Below, piece by piece: positions 13,575 through 22,046 of a DNA stretch of 33,853 bases (position 1 is the first letter of the stretch; every line of letters starts with the position of its first letter). A program made the translations under genes and the position numbers. Origin of the DNA: a virus; IMG/VR virus record IMGVR_UViG_3300019759_000004, positions 1 to 33,853 of that record; one strand, 5' to 3'. Under the pieces are notes generated by a model. The model ran no database searches. It had not been told where the DNA came from and worked only from the letters and a program-made list of their open reading frames with translations.

Positions 13575-15785
13575 CTAGTTAGCAACTAACCCCCTAACTT
13601 CTTTCCTGGCTTCCGTGTGAGAACCATATAGAGAAGTCATTACATTAAGTGTAACTTCCCCTTTACCAGCACTACCACTTCTTTCTGTTGCACCTGTATC
13701 TTTGCTAGATGAACCTGAAGACATTGCATTGCCTGCTGCAACTCCACCGCCCATCATTGCTGCACCTACAGCCATTTCTGCAACACCAACAGCAACTGCA
13801 TTAGATCCTAGTCCAGGAAATATTGCATTTTCTGCTGTACCGAACCATAAAGTCTTTAGTCCATCCCAGAAAATTTGCTGGCCAAACATCACGGCTTGCT
13901 GTGCTAGAATCTCAGGTATTTTATCAGCATTCCCTTGTATTACAGCATCTAAATAATCTGCACCAAACCCTTGCATTAATGCAAAATGCTTCTCAGCTTC
14001 AGCTTTTTTCTTAGCCCTGCCTTTAGCTTCAGCATCTGCTACTTCTTTTTCAAAAGAAATTTTCTGATCAAGGAGATCCTTAAATATACTTCTTTCACTT
14101 TCTAGGGCTCTTAATCTTTCCTTTTCTTTTAAATCAGTTTGCTTTGATGCAAATTCTGAGCTTTTTTGCTCTGTAAAATTTACAGTGTCTTTCCATAACC
14201 ACTTTAAGCCTTTTATTATATCAACCTGTGAGTCTTTTTCTATATCCAACTCTTTAGCTTTTGCTAATCTTATTGCTTTTAGCCTTGCAATAGTATTTCT
14301 ACTTGTAAGGTCATTAATTCTTTTTTCAAACTTTTCTTTAGCTTTTATTTGCTTTTCATTACTGAGCTCATTAAAATTCATTAATTTTTTTTCTATATCA
14401 ACAATTTCTTTTGCTAAACCTTTTCTTTCAGATAATACTTTAGCCTTGTTTTCTTTCCAGAATTTTGCTCTTTTTGCTTCCTTTTTTTTAGCATCAAGCT
14501 CAAGCTCTGTCTGTGCATCTTTGAATACTTTAAATAAACCAGAGTAACTTTTAAATATATCAGTTCCTTTTATTGCACTTTGTATTTTTTTTAAATTATT
14601 AGATACAGATACAAATCTTTTATTTAGCGTCAACTCAAAGTCCACAAAATCTAGTTGCCTAGCATCTTTTAAGCCTAGTCTATATTGTTTATTCAGATTT
14701 AGTACTTTATCATAATACTCTTTATCAACTTTTCTCTGTTTTTCCCTGTTTTTAGCTAAAATCTTAGTCCCTATATCGGCTTTTCTGATATTCTCCTCAT
14801 GCTCCTCTTTGAGCACCTGTAACCCTTTGTAATACTCTTTATACTGTGCAAGAATAAGACTTCTTGACTCTTTATCTTGCTTTTCAGAAATCTTTTTTAC
14901 TTTTGCCAACTCCTTAGAAGTAAGCATTTCTGCTTCCACTCTACCTTGATTAAATTCAATCAACTCTTTAAGTTGAACTTCAGCCATTGTTTTTGTTCCA
15001 GTCGTTATTTCTGCTAAGGTCCAGCCTATAGCGTTTCCTAGACCTACAAATACTTCACTCATTACATTTACAGAGTTGGTAAATGCTGTCTCAAGTGTTT
15101 TTATAGCCTTAGTGCCTTGTGTGTTCATTTTTATAAAATCATCTGTCAATTCTCCTGTTATAACCTGACCTTTCTTAAGTATTTCATTTAAAAAAGCTTG
15201 GGATTGCTCAGCTTCAGTTAATTTATCTTTTGTTTTGCCTAATACGGCTGCATATTCTGTATCTATCTTGACTTTATTAATCATTATACCTAAGTTATCA
15301 GCTATAAGCTTTTGCTGTCTGGCTGTAGAGGTTATTAAATCGTCAAAAGCTTGCTTTGTATCAATTCCCATTACTACAGCTAGCTTAGAGGATATTTTCA
15401 TTAATTTTGTTAATTTCCCATTGCCTAGCTCGATTCCAAATGCCATAGCTTTATTAGCAGCAGTTACCATGTCGAATTTGTTTGCAAGCCCAAAAGTTGC
15501 ATCAGAAGTGCTAATTAACTGATTATATACATCCTTAGATTTTAACTCCAATATCTTAAGTGCTAAAGTTTGCTTTTCTGAGCTTTTAATCATCTCTTTT
15601 CCAGCATTAAGAATTGTTGCACCCATTACACCTTCAACAACTTTTCCCACTTTCTTAAACATTTTTTCCATGTCTGATGTAGTTTTCTTAGTCTCATTTT
15701 TAAGCTTCTCAAGATCTTTTTTTACTTCACTAAGCTCTTTCTTCATTTCAGACTGTACTTTAATTATAAGCTGTATTTCATTCAT
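13575..15785 (-). CDS. Tail tape measure protein
   Basis: A 736-residue protein, the longest here. It sets tail length and lines the tube until DNA ejection. The N-terminal coiled coil (MNEIQLIIKVQSEMKKELSE) is followed by a Gly/Ala segment (VVEGVMGATILNAGK), the typical MAFGIELGNGKLTKLMKIS region with VVMGIDTKQAFDDLITSTAR, a very long Lys/Glu-rich helical body (about 270-590) and a hydrophobic patch near 655-700 (VAVGVAEMAVGAAMMGGGVA). At roughly 0.15 nm per residue, the value for lambda-like tails, the tail would be about 110 nm. The ATG at 15785 behind AAGGAGG is the start. The in-frame ATG at 15824 lies in the upstream gene. Confidence 0.9.
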   Translation of the reverse strand: MNEIQLIIKVQSEMKKELSEVKKDLEKLKNETKKTTSDMEKMFKKVGKVVEGVMGATILNAGKEMIKSSEKQTLALKILELKSKDVYNQLISTSDATFGLANKFDMVTAANKAMAFGIELGNGKLTKLMKISSKLAVVMGIDTKQAFDDLITSTARQQKLIADNLGIMINKVKIDTEYAAVLGKTKDKLTEAEQSQAFLNEILKKGQVITGELTDDFIKMNTQGTKAIKTLETAFTNSVNVMSEVFVGLGNAIGWTLAEITTGTKTMAEVQLKELIEFNQGRVEAEMLTSKELAKVKKISEKQDKESRSLILAQYKEYYKGLQVLKEEHEENIRKADIGTKILAKNREKQRKVDKEYYDKVLNLNKQYRLGLKDARQLDFVDFELTLNKRFVSVSNNLKKIQSAIKGTDIFKSYSGLFKVFKDAQTELELDAKKKEAKRAKFWKENKAKVLSERKGLAKEIVDIEKKLMNFNELSNEKQIKAKEKFEKRINDLTSRNTIARLKAIRLAKAKELDIEKDSQVDIIKGLKWLWKDTVNFTEQKSSEFASKQTDLKEKERLRALESERSIFKDLLDQKISFEKEVADAEAKGRAKKKAEAEKHFALMQGFGADYLDAVIQGNADKIPEILAQQAVMFGQQIFWDGLKTLWFGTAENAIFPGLGSNAVAVGVAEMAVGAAMMGGGVAAGNAMSSGSSSKDTGATERSGSAGKGEVTLNVMTSLYGSHTEARKEVRGLVAN

Positions 15786-16119
15786 TTTTAGCCTCCTTTT
15801 TCCTAGCATATTCAGAGGTTTCATCCCTGTCTTCTCGCATGGTTTGTATCAAGATGGATTTAATAATAGGTATTTCGTCTAGATTTGTTACGATTTTATT
15901 TTGACTAAATTCTTTCCAAAAATTCCATATATGATCATGTTTTAAATGCACCTCTACGGCACACCCTATAACATAATTCCTACCTTCAAAAGAGTCGACG
16001 AGTTCATAATCAATCTGCTCTTCTTTAGCCTCAGAAAACATACACTTCCTTTCTTCTTTCTCATTGCACATTTCATGACAATCCCTATACCTCTGATATA
16101 GGTTTTCATCAATAAACAT
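15778..16119 (-). CDS. Tail assembly chaperone, frameshift extension (gpT-like)
   Basis: A 113-residue open frame between the first chaperone gene and the tape measure. It includes LYQRYRDCHEMCNEKEERKC, a middle with HDHIWNFWKEFSQNK, and a Lys/Glu-rich end. The only ATG is glued to AGGAGG with no spacer, so it is a poor independent start. The frame is, however, open upstream and joins the preceding gene after a -1 slip on a run of ten A, adding ITIIRR before the ATG. In lambda and many siphoviruses the two chaperones are made exactly this way (G and G-T). Confidence 0.7.
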   Translation of the reverse strand: MFIDENLYQRYRDCHEMCNEKEERKCMFSEAKEEQIDYELVDSFEGRNYVIGCAVEVHLKHDHIWNFWKEFSQNKIVTNLDEIPIIKSILIQTMREDRDETSEYARKKEAKNE

Positions 16120-16133
16120 CCTCCTGATTATTG

Positions 16134-16841
16134 TTATTTTTTTTTTAATTCTGCAAATCTTAAATCAAAGATACCTATAAAGACTCTAGATATTTCTATT
16201 ACTTCAGTTATTTCAAGAAGGTCAATATCTTCCTCATCTATTTTTTTTCCATTTATAAATGCACTCTCAAAAATCTCCTCAAAAATCTGAAGTAACTCTT
16301 GCTGAATATGATCATGCTTAAGAATAAAGCTTAGAGATTCTTTAGATAAGTTTTTTAATTTATTATACTGAATCCTCGTAAAGTTCTCTTTTAATAAAAA
16401 TCTATAAAGTAAAAAATCACCATCTATTTTTTCAAAACCTTCTTGAATTAAATAATCTTCAAAAATTTTTATCTTTTGCTTAACAGTCAAGATGTTATTT
16501 GAGGATTCCTCTTGAGTTTGAATAAAAGACTCATATTCACTTATTTTATAGTTATTAACTCCATCATCTTTTTTTAAAAATGACTTTTTATTTAATATAT
16601 ATTTATCAAATTTACCCTCTTCTTCAAGTGTAAAACCAAGGCTGTTTTTCTTCACGTGGTCAGACCACAAGCTTAATATCTCAGCTTTTGTAAGAATTTT
16701 AATTTCACTCTTTTCATCTTCAATTTTTGCATATATTTCAGATGCTTTTTGCTCAATAAATATTTTTTTATTATAAATTTGTTTATCAAGATGATCTGAT
16801 CCACTTAAAATTCTGTCTCTAATCCTATTCCATTTGCTCAT
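16134..16841 (-). CDS. Tail assembly chaperone (gpG-like)
   Basis: A 235-residue, highly charged, helical protein between tail tube and tape measure genes, the conserved place of the gpG chaperone that coats the tape measure during tube assembly. Lys/Glu-rich helices dominate (IEQKASEIYAKIEDEKSEIK), with a central LKENFTRIQYNKLKNLSKES segment. It ends ELKKK at a run of ten A immediately before TAA. Slipping back one base there continues into the next frame for a product of about 355 residues. It is longer than lambda gpG (140), so assignment rests on position and the slip site. Confidence 0.7.
   Translation of the reverse strand: MSKWNRIRDRILSGSDHLDKQIYNKKIFIEQKASEIYAKIEDEKSEIKILTKAEILSLWSDHVKKNSLGFTLEEEGKFDKYILNKKSFLKKDDGVNNYKISEYESFIQTQEESSNNILTVKQKIKIFEDYLIQEGFEKIDGDFLLYRFLLKENFTRIQYNKLKNLSKESLSFILKHDHIQQELLQIFEEIFESAFINGKKIDEEDIDLLEITEVIEISRVFIGIFDLRFAELKKK
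16137..16146 (-). promoter_or_regulatory. Predicted -1 frameshift site (A10)
   Basis: The minus strand reads GAA TTA AAA AAA AAA TAA. After a -1 slip the frame continues ATA ACA ATA ATC AGG AGG ATG, straight into the gpT-like frame. A AAA AAA heptamers are efficient bacterial slip sites, and the stop directly after the run is typical. Confidence 0.72.
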
Positions 16842-16852
16842 TACAACTCCTG

Positions 16853-18049
16853 TTAAATAATGTACATCGTCTTAGTTAAATCTATAGCTGGCTCAACTAT
16901 ATCAGCTTGAGACTGTCCAACATTAGCACTTAACATATAAGTTACATAAGATGCTTTATCATTAACTATGTTAGGGTTTTCAGAGTTAACTTGAGAAACT
17001 GGAGCATAAATTGCAAAGCCTGGCTTCTGAGCTAATATCATAAAATAAGTATTATTATTGTATTCACTACCTAAAATATAGTCATAAGCTCTAACTTCAA
17101 CGCTTGTTTTATACACTTGCTTGTATGTACCACAATTACCCTGCATAGACTCTGTAGCTTGCCCTGTAAGCCTTGTCATCTCTCTTTCAAGTGTAAACTT
17201 AAAAGAAGAAAGGCATTTATTTGAAGGGTCGCCAAGCGTAACCTGCTTGAAATGAGTAGTTGTCATATCCTTACTATTATCTTCATAAGTCATTGTTCCT
17301 GTTGCAGCAACATCATTCCATGTTAATACACTTTTCAATGCAACATCGCCCTGATAGTTAAATTTTAACTTCAATAAATCTCTTTCAGGTGTTTCAAAAT
17401 CAAGACCAAATCTAACATGAGATATCAGTCTAGCCCCTCTCTGTGTTTCAACATACATGATATATGAATCATCATTTATTATATCTGTATCCCAGTGTGA
17501 CTGAACTACTATTGTGTCACCATTTTTAGCAGTAACCTTGCTCTTAAGAGTTATAGTGTTAGTAGCTACACTCTCAATCACAGAAATATATCCACCTATT
17601 TCAACGAATCTTCCTATATCATCAGATGTAATATTTAGTCCTACCGTATTAATTGTTAAGCTTTTTCTAAAATCGCCATCAATAACATCTGCATTCCCAC
17701 TGTTTAAAATCTTTTTACCAAAACAAGTCTCGAGAAGGTCAGTGTGAAAAGTGGAAAAACCTGGATAGTGCATCTTTGTAATATTGCCTTCAGGTGTTTC
17801 AAATCCAAGAGTTGTTATATCATCCCTTGTGTATTTTGCGAACTGCTCCTGAGTCAGGGGCTCTGTTATCCATGCGTGCTCTGTTATATCTCCAGCTACA
17901 GCTAATTGTCTCCATCCGAGCCCACTTGCAGCTAGAATCATCGCATCGGTTATCAAGTCGCCTTCGTCAATAGTGTAACCTAGAGCTGTTGCTAAATCTT
18001 TTGTTTTTAATAAAGCAATTCTCATTATTTTTGCATTAAAAGCTGTCAT
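16853..18049 (-). CDS. Major tail tube protein
   Basis: A 398-residue protein, mostly beta. It lies just upstream of the chaperone pair and tape measure, where the tube protein sits in siphoviruses. Its N-terminal part includes MILAASGLGWRQLAVAGDIT. A middle insert (about 130-200: SDDIGRFVEIGGYISVIESV, then TITLKSKVTAKNGD) looks like a separate beta domain on the tube surface. A strand-rich end (YVTYMLSANVGQSQADI) follows. The start behind AGGAGG is clear. It is larger than the usual 150-250-residue tube proteins because of the inserted domain. Confidence 0.65.
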   Translation of the reverse strand: MTAFNAKIMRIALLKTKDLATALGYTIDEGDLITDAMILAASGLGWRQLAVAGDITEHAWITEPLTQEQFAKYTRDDITTLGFETPEGNITKMHYPGFSTFHTDLLETCFGKKILNSGNADVIDGDFRKSLTINTVGLNITSDDIGRFVEIGGYISVIESVATNTITLKSKVTAKNGDTIVVQSHWDTDIINDDSYIMYVETQRGARLISHVRFGLDFETPERDLLKLKFNYQGDVALKSVLTWNDVAATGTMTYEDNSKDMTTTHFKQVTLGDPSNKCLSSFKFTLEREMTRLTGQATESMQGNCGTYKQVYKTSVEVRAYDYILGSEYNNNTYFMILAQKPGFAIYAPVSQVNSENPNIVNDKASYVTYMLSANVGQSQADIVEPAIDLTKTMYII

Positions 18050-18059
18050 GTATATCCTC

Positions 18060-18383
18060 CTAACTACAGTTTTGAACTGCTTGTTTTAATTTTAATATTA
18101 ATATTACCCTTTTTTTATCAGCCTTAGCTGTATTTCTTTTCATTACAACAAAATTTTCCTTCATTAAAGAAAGAAAATCTACTCTTTTCTTTTTATATTT
18201 ATTTCTCTCAAACACTGCGTGAACAGTAAAAGTGACTTCATCATAATTAGTCATGTCTTCAATTTCAGGTTCATCATCAGAAAAATCCCACTCATTTACA
18301 GAGAGAGAGCCATCTTTTGACATTTTAAAACCTATTGTATTAAAAACCTTTTTAAGTTTTTCTTCAAGCTCCTCAGGTATCAT
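18060..18383 (-). CDS. Tail completion/head-tail joining protein
   Basis: A 107-residue protein. It has a helical start (MIPEELEEKLKKVFNTIGFK) and strands (YDEVTFTVHAVFERNKYKKK), consistent with the small tail-terminator proteins found between capsid and tail tube genes. The ATG at 18383 overlaps the previous stop (ATGA). A TTG three codons earlier is possible. Function inferred from gene order. Confidence 0.5.
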   Translation of the reverse strand: MIPEELEEKLKKVFNTIGFKMSKDGSLSVNEWDFSDDEPEIEDMTNYDEVTFTVHAVFERNKYKKKRVDFLSLMKENFVVMKRNTAKADKKRVILILKLKQAVQNCS

Positions 18384-19162
18384 AAAATCCAACTCGCCGT
18401 TTCGGGCTCTTCAATTTGCTCAGATGAACTTCCATCTTCATTTTCATTAAATTTTTCTCTTGGCTTATAAGTCATCAATAGTTTTTCATAAGCCAAACAT
18501 GGATTATAAAATTCTTGTTTTATTTCATAATCTGCAACAAGTAGGCACTGTATTTTTATAAAAAGCATTTTCCATAAATCTATTTCATCAATAATGTCAT
18601 AATAGTTTTCATAAGCACTTAGGTCTGAGTATATCATTTTTATAGCAACTTTATTTAAAGAACTTAATCTGGATTGCTTTAAGTTAGTAGCATCAATCAA
18701 CACTGCTGCGATTTGAGAAAAGGTAACCTCAGGTTGCAAATAAGATTCCCTTACTACAAGTTTGATATTACCAGGCTTAATTAAATAATGCCCTTCCTCT
18801 AAATTAAGTAATTTTACAGTTTTATTATCTGTTCTTTTAACTGTTACAATTCCATCTTCAACAGCATATCCATCTTCATCATAGATTTCTTCAGTTAAAA
18901 TAATTTTTGTCTTAGTTACATCTATATTATCTACTATAAACTTATAGTAAAAACCATCAAGGTTTATAGATATTGAGTTACCTGGCTCTGTGTCAAAAGC
19001 AGTATCAAATAGTATCTTTTTAGAAGACAATATTGTAGCGCTCTGAGGTGTGTTATCCACAATTTCATAATCAGTTTCAGGAGAGAGAGCCTCCAGTGAA
19101 GGAAGCTCAACAATGCCAGAAAACTGACTTAAATAAATAAGATCAGTTCCATTTTTAATCAT
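18380..19162 (-). CDS. Head-tail connector region protein
   Basis: A 260-residue protein of unrecognised family directly after the capsid gene. The first half is beta-rich (TILSSKKILFDTAFDTEPGN and FYYKFIVDNIDVTKTKIILT). The second half is helical (YSDLSAYENYYDIIDEIDLW) and resembles the helical connectors that dock under the portal. The acidic tail (NENEDGSSSEQIEEPE) is probably flexible. The start overlaps the capsid stop (TAATG). Confidence 0.55.
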   Translation of the reverse strand: MIKNGTDLIYLSQFSGIVELPSLEALSPETDYEIVDNTPQSATILSSKKILFDTAFDTEPGNSISINLDGFYYKFIVDNIDVTKTKIILTEEIYDEDGYAVEDGIVTVKRTDNKTVKLLNLEEGHYLIKPGNIKLVVRESYLQPEVTFSQIAAVLIDATNLKQSRLSSLNKVAIKMIYSDLSAYENYYDIIDEIDLWKMLFIKIQCLLVADYEIKQEFYNPCLAYEKLLMTYKPREKFNENEDGSSSEQIEEPETASWIL

Positions 19163-20151
19163 TATACTGCTGCCTGAACTTTAACAACACCATTTCTTAA
19201 CTTCCAATCAAATGTAAAGATGAAAGTCACATGAAGCCTTAAGTTTCCATCTTCATCAACTCCACTAAAAAATAATGGAGCATCAGTTTCAGAGATAAAT
19301 TTTAAAGGCATTTCACCAGTAAAGAAGAAAGCATCTCCTGCTGTTGTAGCTGTGTAAGGAACAATAACTGCATCAGTATTCCAGTAATCCAAAAGAGCTT
19401 TGTCTAGTTGATTTACAGTTCTACTTTTTTCCATTTCTTCAATCAGATATGTATAAACTGAATTTTCTGCAAAAACAACTTTAGGAGAGTTAAACTGTAA
19501 TTTATTACCATGATAATCTTTTTGAGCAACCAAGTTATTAACAACAGCTCTAACTGCATCAGCTGCATTTGTAGAGATATCAATCCCTGTTTCAAGATTA
19601 TCAATATTTAGAAGTGTTGCAGTATTGGCAATAACAACATCACCATAAACTGTATCTGTTGTTGCAGCATTTAGTTTTGCTTCTAAAGCATCCATAACTT
19701 TAGTTTTCATCTTTGCAAACATTTCATCTTCAATTATTTTTGCATAACCTTCATCAATAAATCTGTCTGCTGCATCGGAGCCTGATGTTGTAGAATCTGT
19801 TACAAGGGATGCGATAAAAACTGATAATTTACCAATATTTCTTCTTGCAATAGAGAATTTTCCACCCCATTCTTGAGTTGTATAAACTTGTTCATGCACA
19901 AGTCTTGATGCATTATGATCAACTCCTGTATAAGCACCATTTCCATCAACAAGAGCAATTGTTCCTGTTCCAATTTCCATAGTAAATCTTTTTGTTCTGT
20001 TTTCATCAGAGTCTGCATCCTGAATGATATTCATAGCCATAAGTGCAGCATTTACTTCTCTACTTCCAGTAATACCAACCTGATTAATGTAAGCTTGACT
20101 TGTTTTGTTAAATAATAGTAACTGTTCTGAGGTAAAAGCAGTTGTAGTCAT
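19162..20151 (-). CDS. Major capsid protein
   Basis: A 329-residue protein after scaffold and the repeat-rich gene, with its own promoter and a strong AAAGGAGG. The N-terminal arm is rich in Thr and Gln. An IEDEMFAKMKTKVMDALEAK helix is a plausible spine helix, then NSPKVVFAENSVYTYLIEEM and TDAVIVPYTATTAGDAFFFT. The C-terminal strands (LRLHVTFIFTFDWKLRNGVV) resemble the end of HK97-fold capsid proteins. High expression is expected from the dedicated promoter and a leader that can mask its Shine-Dalgarno. The HK97 fold is inferred from order and pattern. Confidence 0.8.
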   Translation of the reverse strand: MTTTAFTSEQLLLFNKTSQAYINQVGITGSREVNAALMAMNIIQDADSDENRTKRFTMEIGTGTIALVDGNGAYTGVDHNASRLVHEQVYTTQEWGGKFSIARRNIGKLSVFIASLVTDSTTSGSDAADRFIDEGYAKIIEDEMFAKMKTKVMDALEAKLNAATTDTVYGDVVIANTATLLNIDNLETGIDISTNAADAVRAVVNNLVAQKDYHGNKLQFNSPKVVFAENSVYTYLIEEMEKSRTVNQLDKALLDYWNTDAVIVPYTATTAGDAFFFTGEMPLKFISETDAPLFFSGVDEDGNLRLHVTFIFTFDWKLRNGVVKVQAAV

Positions 20152-20154
20152 GAT

Positions 20155-20192
20155 AGACCTCCTTTAAGTGTTAAAAAGCGAATGCGAGGTCT
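20155..20192 (-). promoter_or_regulatory. Capsid leader hairpin over the Shine-Dalgarno
   Basis: On the minus strand AGACCTC (20192-20186) is exactly complementary to GAGGTCT (20161-20155), and the latter contains most of the AAAGGAGG ribosome site. The 24-nt loop makes it only moderately stable. It could throttle capsid translation or respond to a binding protein. Confidence 0.5.
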
Positions 20193-20233
20193 AGCCATTC
20201 TTTCCCAACCTAGAAAAGATCTGCATTTGATAA

Positions 20234-20262
20234 ATGATAGATTATTTTTTTAAATTTGTCAA
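20234..20262 (-). promoter_or_regulatory. Promoter of the major capsid gene
   Basis: TTGACA (20262-20257), a 17-bp spacer and TATCAT (20239-20234) lie in the 124-bp gap upstream of the capsid gene. The -35 is the centre of a 15-bp palindrome AAATTTGACAAATTT. Confidence 0.75.
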
Positions 20263-20275
20263 ATTTTTTATTTTT

Positions 20276-21058
20276 TTATTCTTGACTTGGTGTATTATTA
20301 GTATCTCCAAACTGCTCAGCCTGCCTCTTCTTTTCATCTGCTAGCTTTTTAGCTTCAGCTTTTGCTTTCTTTTCATCTGCTAGTTTTTTAGCTTTTGCTT
20401 TATTTTCACCTGCTAGTTTTTTAGCAACATCTAAGGGATTTATCAAGCTTAATCCTCTAATATCTATAGCTTTTTTAATTGTCTGCAAGGATAGATCATA
20501 TAAGTCTAGATTTCTTCTAGAAGCATGAGTTGCCTTATTTTTTTGTGCTTTCCATATTATGCCATTTTTCTTAACATCTCTTTCAACTAGCTGAGCACTT
20601 TTTGAAAGCTCAGGTTCCCCATCTGCATCAAAAAAGTTTGCTCTCTTGCAGATACCGCTTTCAATAACCTCGTTTATTATTTCATTTTCACAAGCAACAT
20701 CTATTCTTTTAAAAAGTTTATCCCTTTCACCTTCTTTTTCAATCGCTACTAAAAGTTGTGAGTACTTCCAAACCATAAACATTAACCTACCTTCATAAAA
20801 AGCATTCCATTTGCCGTTTGCTTTTTTAACAAAAACAGCTTTAATTTCATCTTCATCTGTAAGCTCGATATAACCCTTTCTAGCAAACTCTTTCAGCTTT
20901 CTTGCTCTTAATTTTTCTAACTTGTATTCATCCATATCAGGCAAGAAGACGGTCATGATTTCCCTAGAATGCCCAGGGTACATCCATACTTTTTCCTTCT
21001 CTTTTCTTTCCTTGATAACCTCTTTAATATCAACTTTTCTTCTTAACTTTTTAACCAT
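20276..21058 (-). CDS. Repeat-rich basic protein between scaffold and capsid
   Basis: A 260-residue protein of unknown family. The N-terminus is very basic (MVKKLRRKVDIKEVIKERKE). The middle has YPGHSREIMTVFLPDMDEYK and a helical body with FFDADGEPELSKSAQLVERD. The end has a Lys/Ala repeat of the form KKLADEKKAKA in three near copies. Such repeats resemble single long helices or nucleic-acid-binding tails. The place between scaffold and capsid suggests a head decoration, internal or assembly protein. The ATG at 21058 behind GGAGG is chosen over one five codons upstream without a site. Confidence 0.6.
   Translation of the reverse strand: MVKKLRRKVDIKEVIKERKEKEKVWMYPGHSREIMTVFLPDMDEYKLEKLRARKLKEFARKGYIELTDEDEIKAVFVKKANGKWNAFYEGRLMFMVWKYSQLLVAIEKEGERDKLFKRIDVACENEIINEVIESGICKRANFFDADGEPELSKSAQLVERDVKKNGIIWKAQKNKATHASRRNLDLYDLSLQTIKKAIDIRGLSLINPLDVAKKLAGENKAKAKKLADEKKAKAEAKKLADEKKRQAEQFGDTNNTPSQE
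20322..20425 (-). repeat. 33-bp repeats encoding the Lys/Ala-rich tail
   Basis: Three near-identical units (20425-20393, 20392-20360 and 20353 to about 20324) start GCTAAAAAACTAGCAG or GCTAAAAAGCTAGCAG, with a 6-bp insert before the third. They encode the KKLA(D/G)E(K/N)KAKA repeats. Confidence 0.8.
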
Positions 21059-21059
21059 C

Positions 21060-21566
21060 TTATTTACCTCCATTAAGTCTTTCTTTCATTCTTTTTTCTA
21101 CATCATTAACCACTTTATCAAAAGGAATTGGGGTGGTGTCAATTTTCTCCCCTTCAGGTCCAGCAGTATTTTTTTTAATTACATCAGAAAAAATATCAAT
21201 ATGTGTGCTTAAATCTTTATTGCTCATTTCAGCAGGATTTAATTTATAATTTTCAAATTTACCTTTCAGGCTTTCATCCTCTGAAATTTTAGACAATAAA
21301 GAAGCCTTGCTTTCTTCATCTTTTTTTTGCTCTTGTTCTTTAAGAACAGTTTCTCTGACTGTCAACTCCTGTTCTTTTAATCTCTTTTCATAATCAGCTT
21401 TTATCTCAGCTTTGTGAGCTTCCATCTGCTTAATCTGCTCAACTGTAAAGCTAACAGGCTTTGGGTCCTCTGATACAGGTTTTGGGTCTGGATTTGGATT
21501 TCCACCACCTCCAACACCTGGATCATTACCTTCAAATAATCTAAATTTTCTTTCAAATAACTTCAT
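21060..21566 (-). CDS. Capsid scaffolding protein
   Basis: A 168-residue acidic, helical protein just upstream of the capsid region. After a short basic start and a Gly/Pro-rich linker (EGNDPGVGGGGNPNPDPKP) comes a long charged helix (EQIKQMEAHKAEIKADYEKR and on to about 105), then a small helical end (FDKVVNDVEKRMKERLNGGK). This arrangement is typical of phage scaffolds, which template the procapsid and then leave. Its last codons contain GGAGG, the ribosome site of the next gene. Confidence 0.75.
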   Translation of the reverse strand: MKLFERKFRLFEGNDPGVGGGGNPNPDPKPVSEDPKPVSFTVEQIKQMEAHKAEIKADYEKRLKEQELTVRETVLKEQEQKKDEESKASLLSKISEDESLKGKFENYKLNPAEMSNKDLSTHIDIFSDVIKKNTAGPEGEKIDTTPIPFDKVVNDVEKRMKERLNGGK

Positions 21567-21578
21567 CTCTCCTCCTAA

Positions 21579-22043
21579 TTAATTTACTATCCTAATATAT
21601 CTTGCAACAAATCTTTTAAAGTGCTGATTTACCATTTTAATATAAAAAGGTGTCCATGCTAAAATTAAATAATTTTTATGATCTCTTAAATACCTTAACT
21701 TAGCCTTATTGCTAACTCCTTTATACCCGCCCTTTACTCCAATCTTATAAACAATAAAATACTTAGTATTTCTAGCTGGTAGAAAACCTAAAGAGTTTAT
21801 CATGCTACTCGAATCCTGCATATTTGGGCTCGTTTGTTTTCCATCCTTTATTTTCTTTTTAATTGTAAATTTAGCATAAGGAGTAAAAGGCACATTGTAG
21901 GCATTTTTTCCTGCATTTGTATTTAATACAACTCTTAACATTACATCTGCCATTAATTGCCTAGTTGCTTCTTGCAACTCCTTGTAAAAGATATCTTCCA
22001 TCTTTTGCAGTTTTTCTAGCCCTTTTAATTCTACTTCAGCCAT
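21579..22043 (-). CDS. Neck/head-completion protein (HK97 gp10-like)
   Basis: A 154-residue basic protein. The pattern VELKGLEKLQKMEDIFYKEL, a long helix with LMADVMLRVVLNTNAGKNAY, then a TPYAKF strand and a terminal LILAWTPFYIKMVNQHFKRF helix is that of small gp10-like or virion-morphogenesis proteins. In other phages these lie near the head-tail genes, here just after the MuF gene. The Shine-Dalgarno is weak. Translation may be coupled to a 12-codon frame (22085-22047) that ends two codons before this ATG in the same frame. Confidence 0.55.
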   Translation of the reverse strand: MAEVELKGLEKLQKMEDIFYKELQEATRQLMADVMLRVVLNTNAGKNAYNVPFTPYAKFTIKKKIKDGKQTSPNMQDSSSMINSLGFLPARNTKYFIVYKIGVKGGYKGVSNKAKLRYLRDHKNYLILAWTPFYIKMVNQHFKRFVARYIRIVN

Positions 22044-22046
22044 TGT

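Noticed and set aside
14185-14547. Plus-strand hydrophobic frame over the tape measure
   Set aside because: Shadow of the Lys/Glu-rich helical tape measure; no start signals.
21108-21138. Minus-strand TTGACA at 21141-21136 inside the scaffold gene as promoter
   Set aside because: No acceptable -10 hexamer at 16 to 18 bp; only a weak GATAAA.
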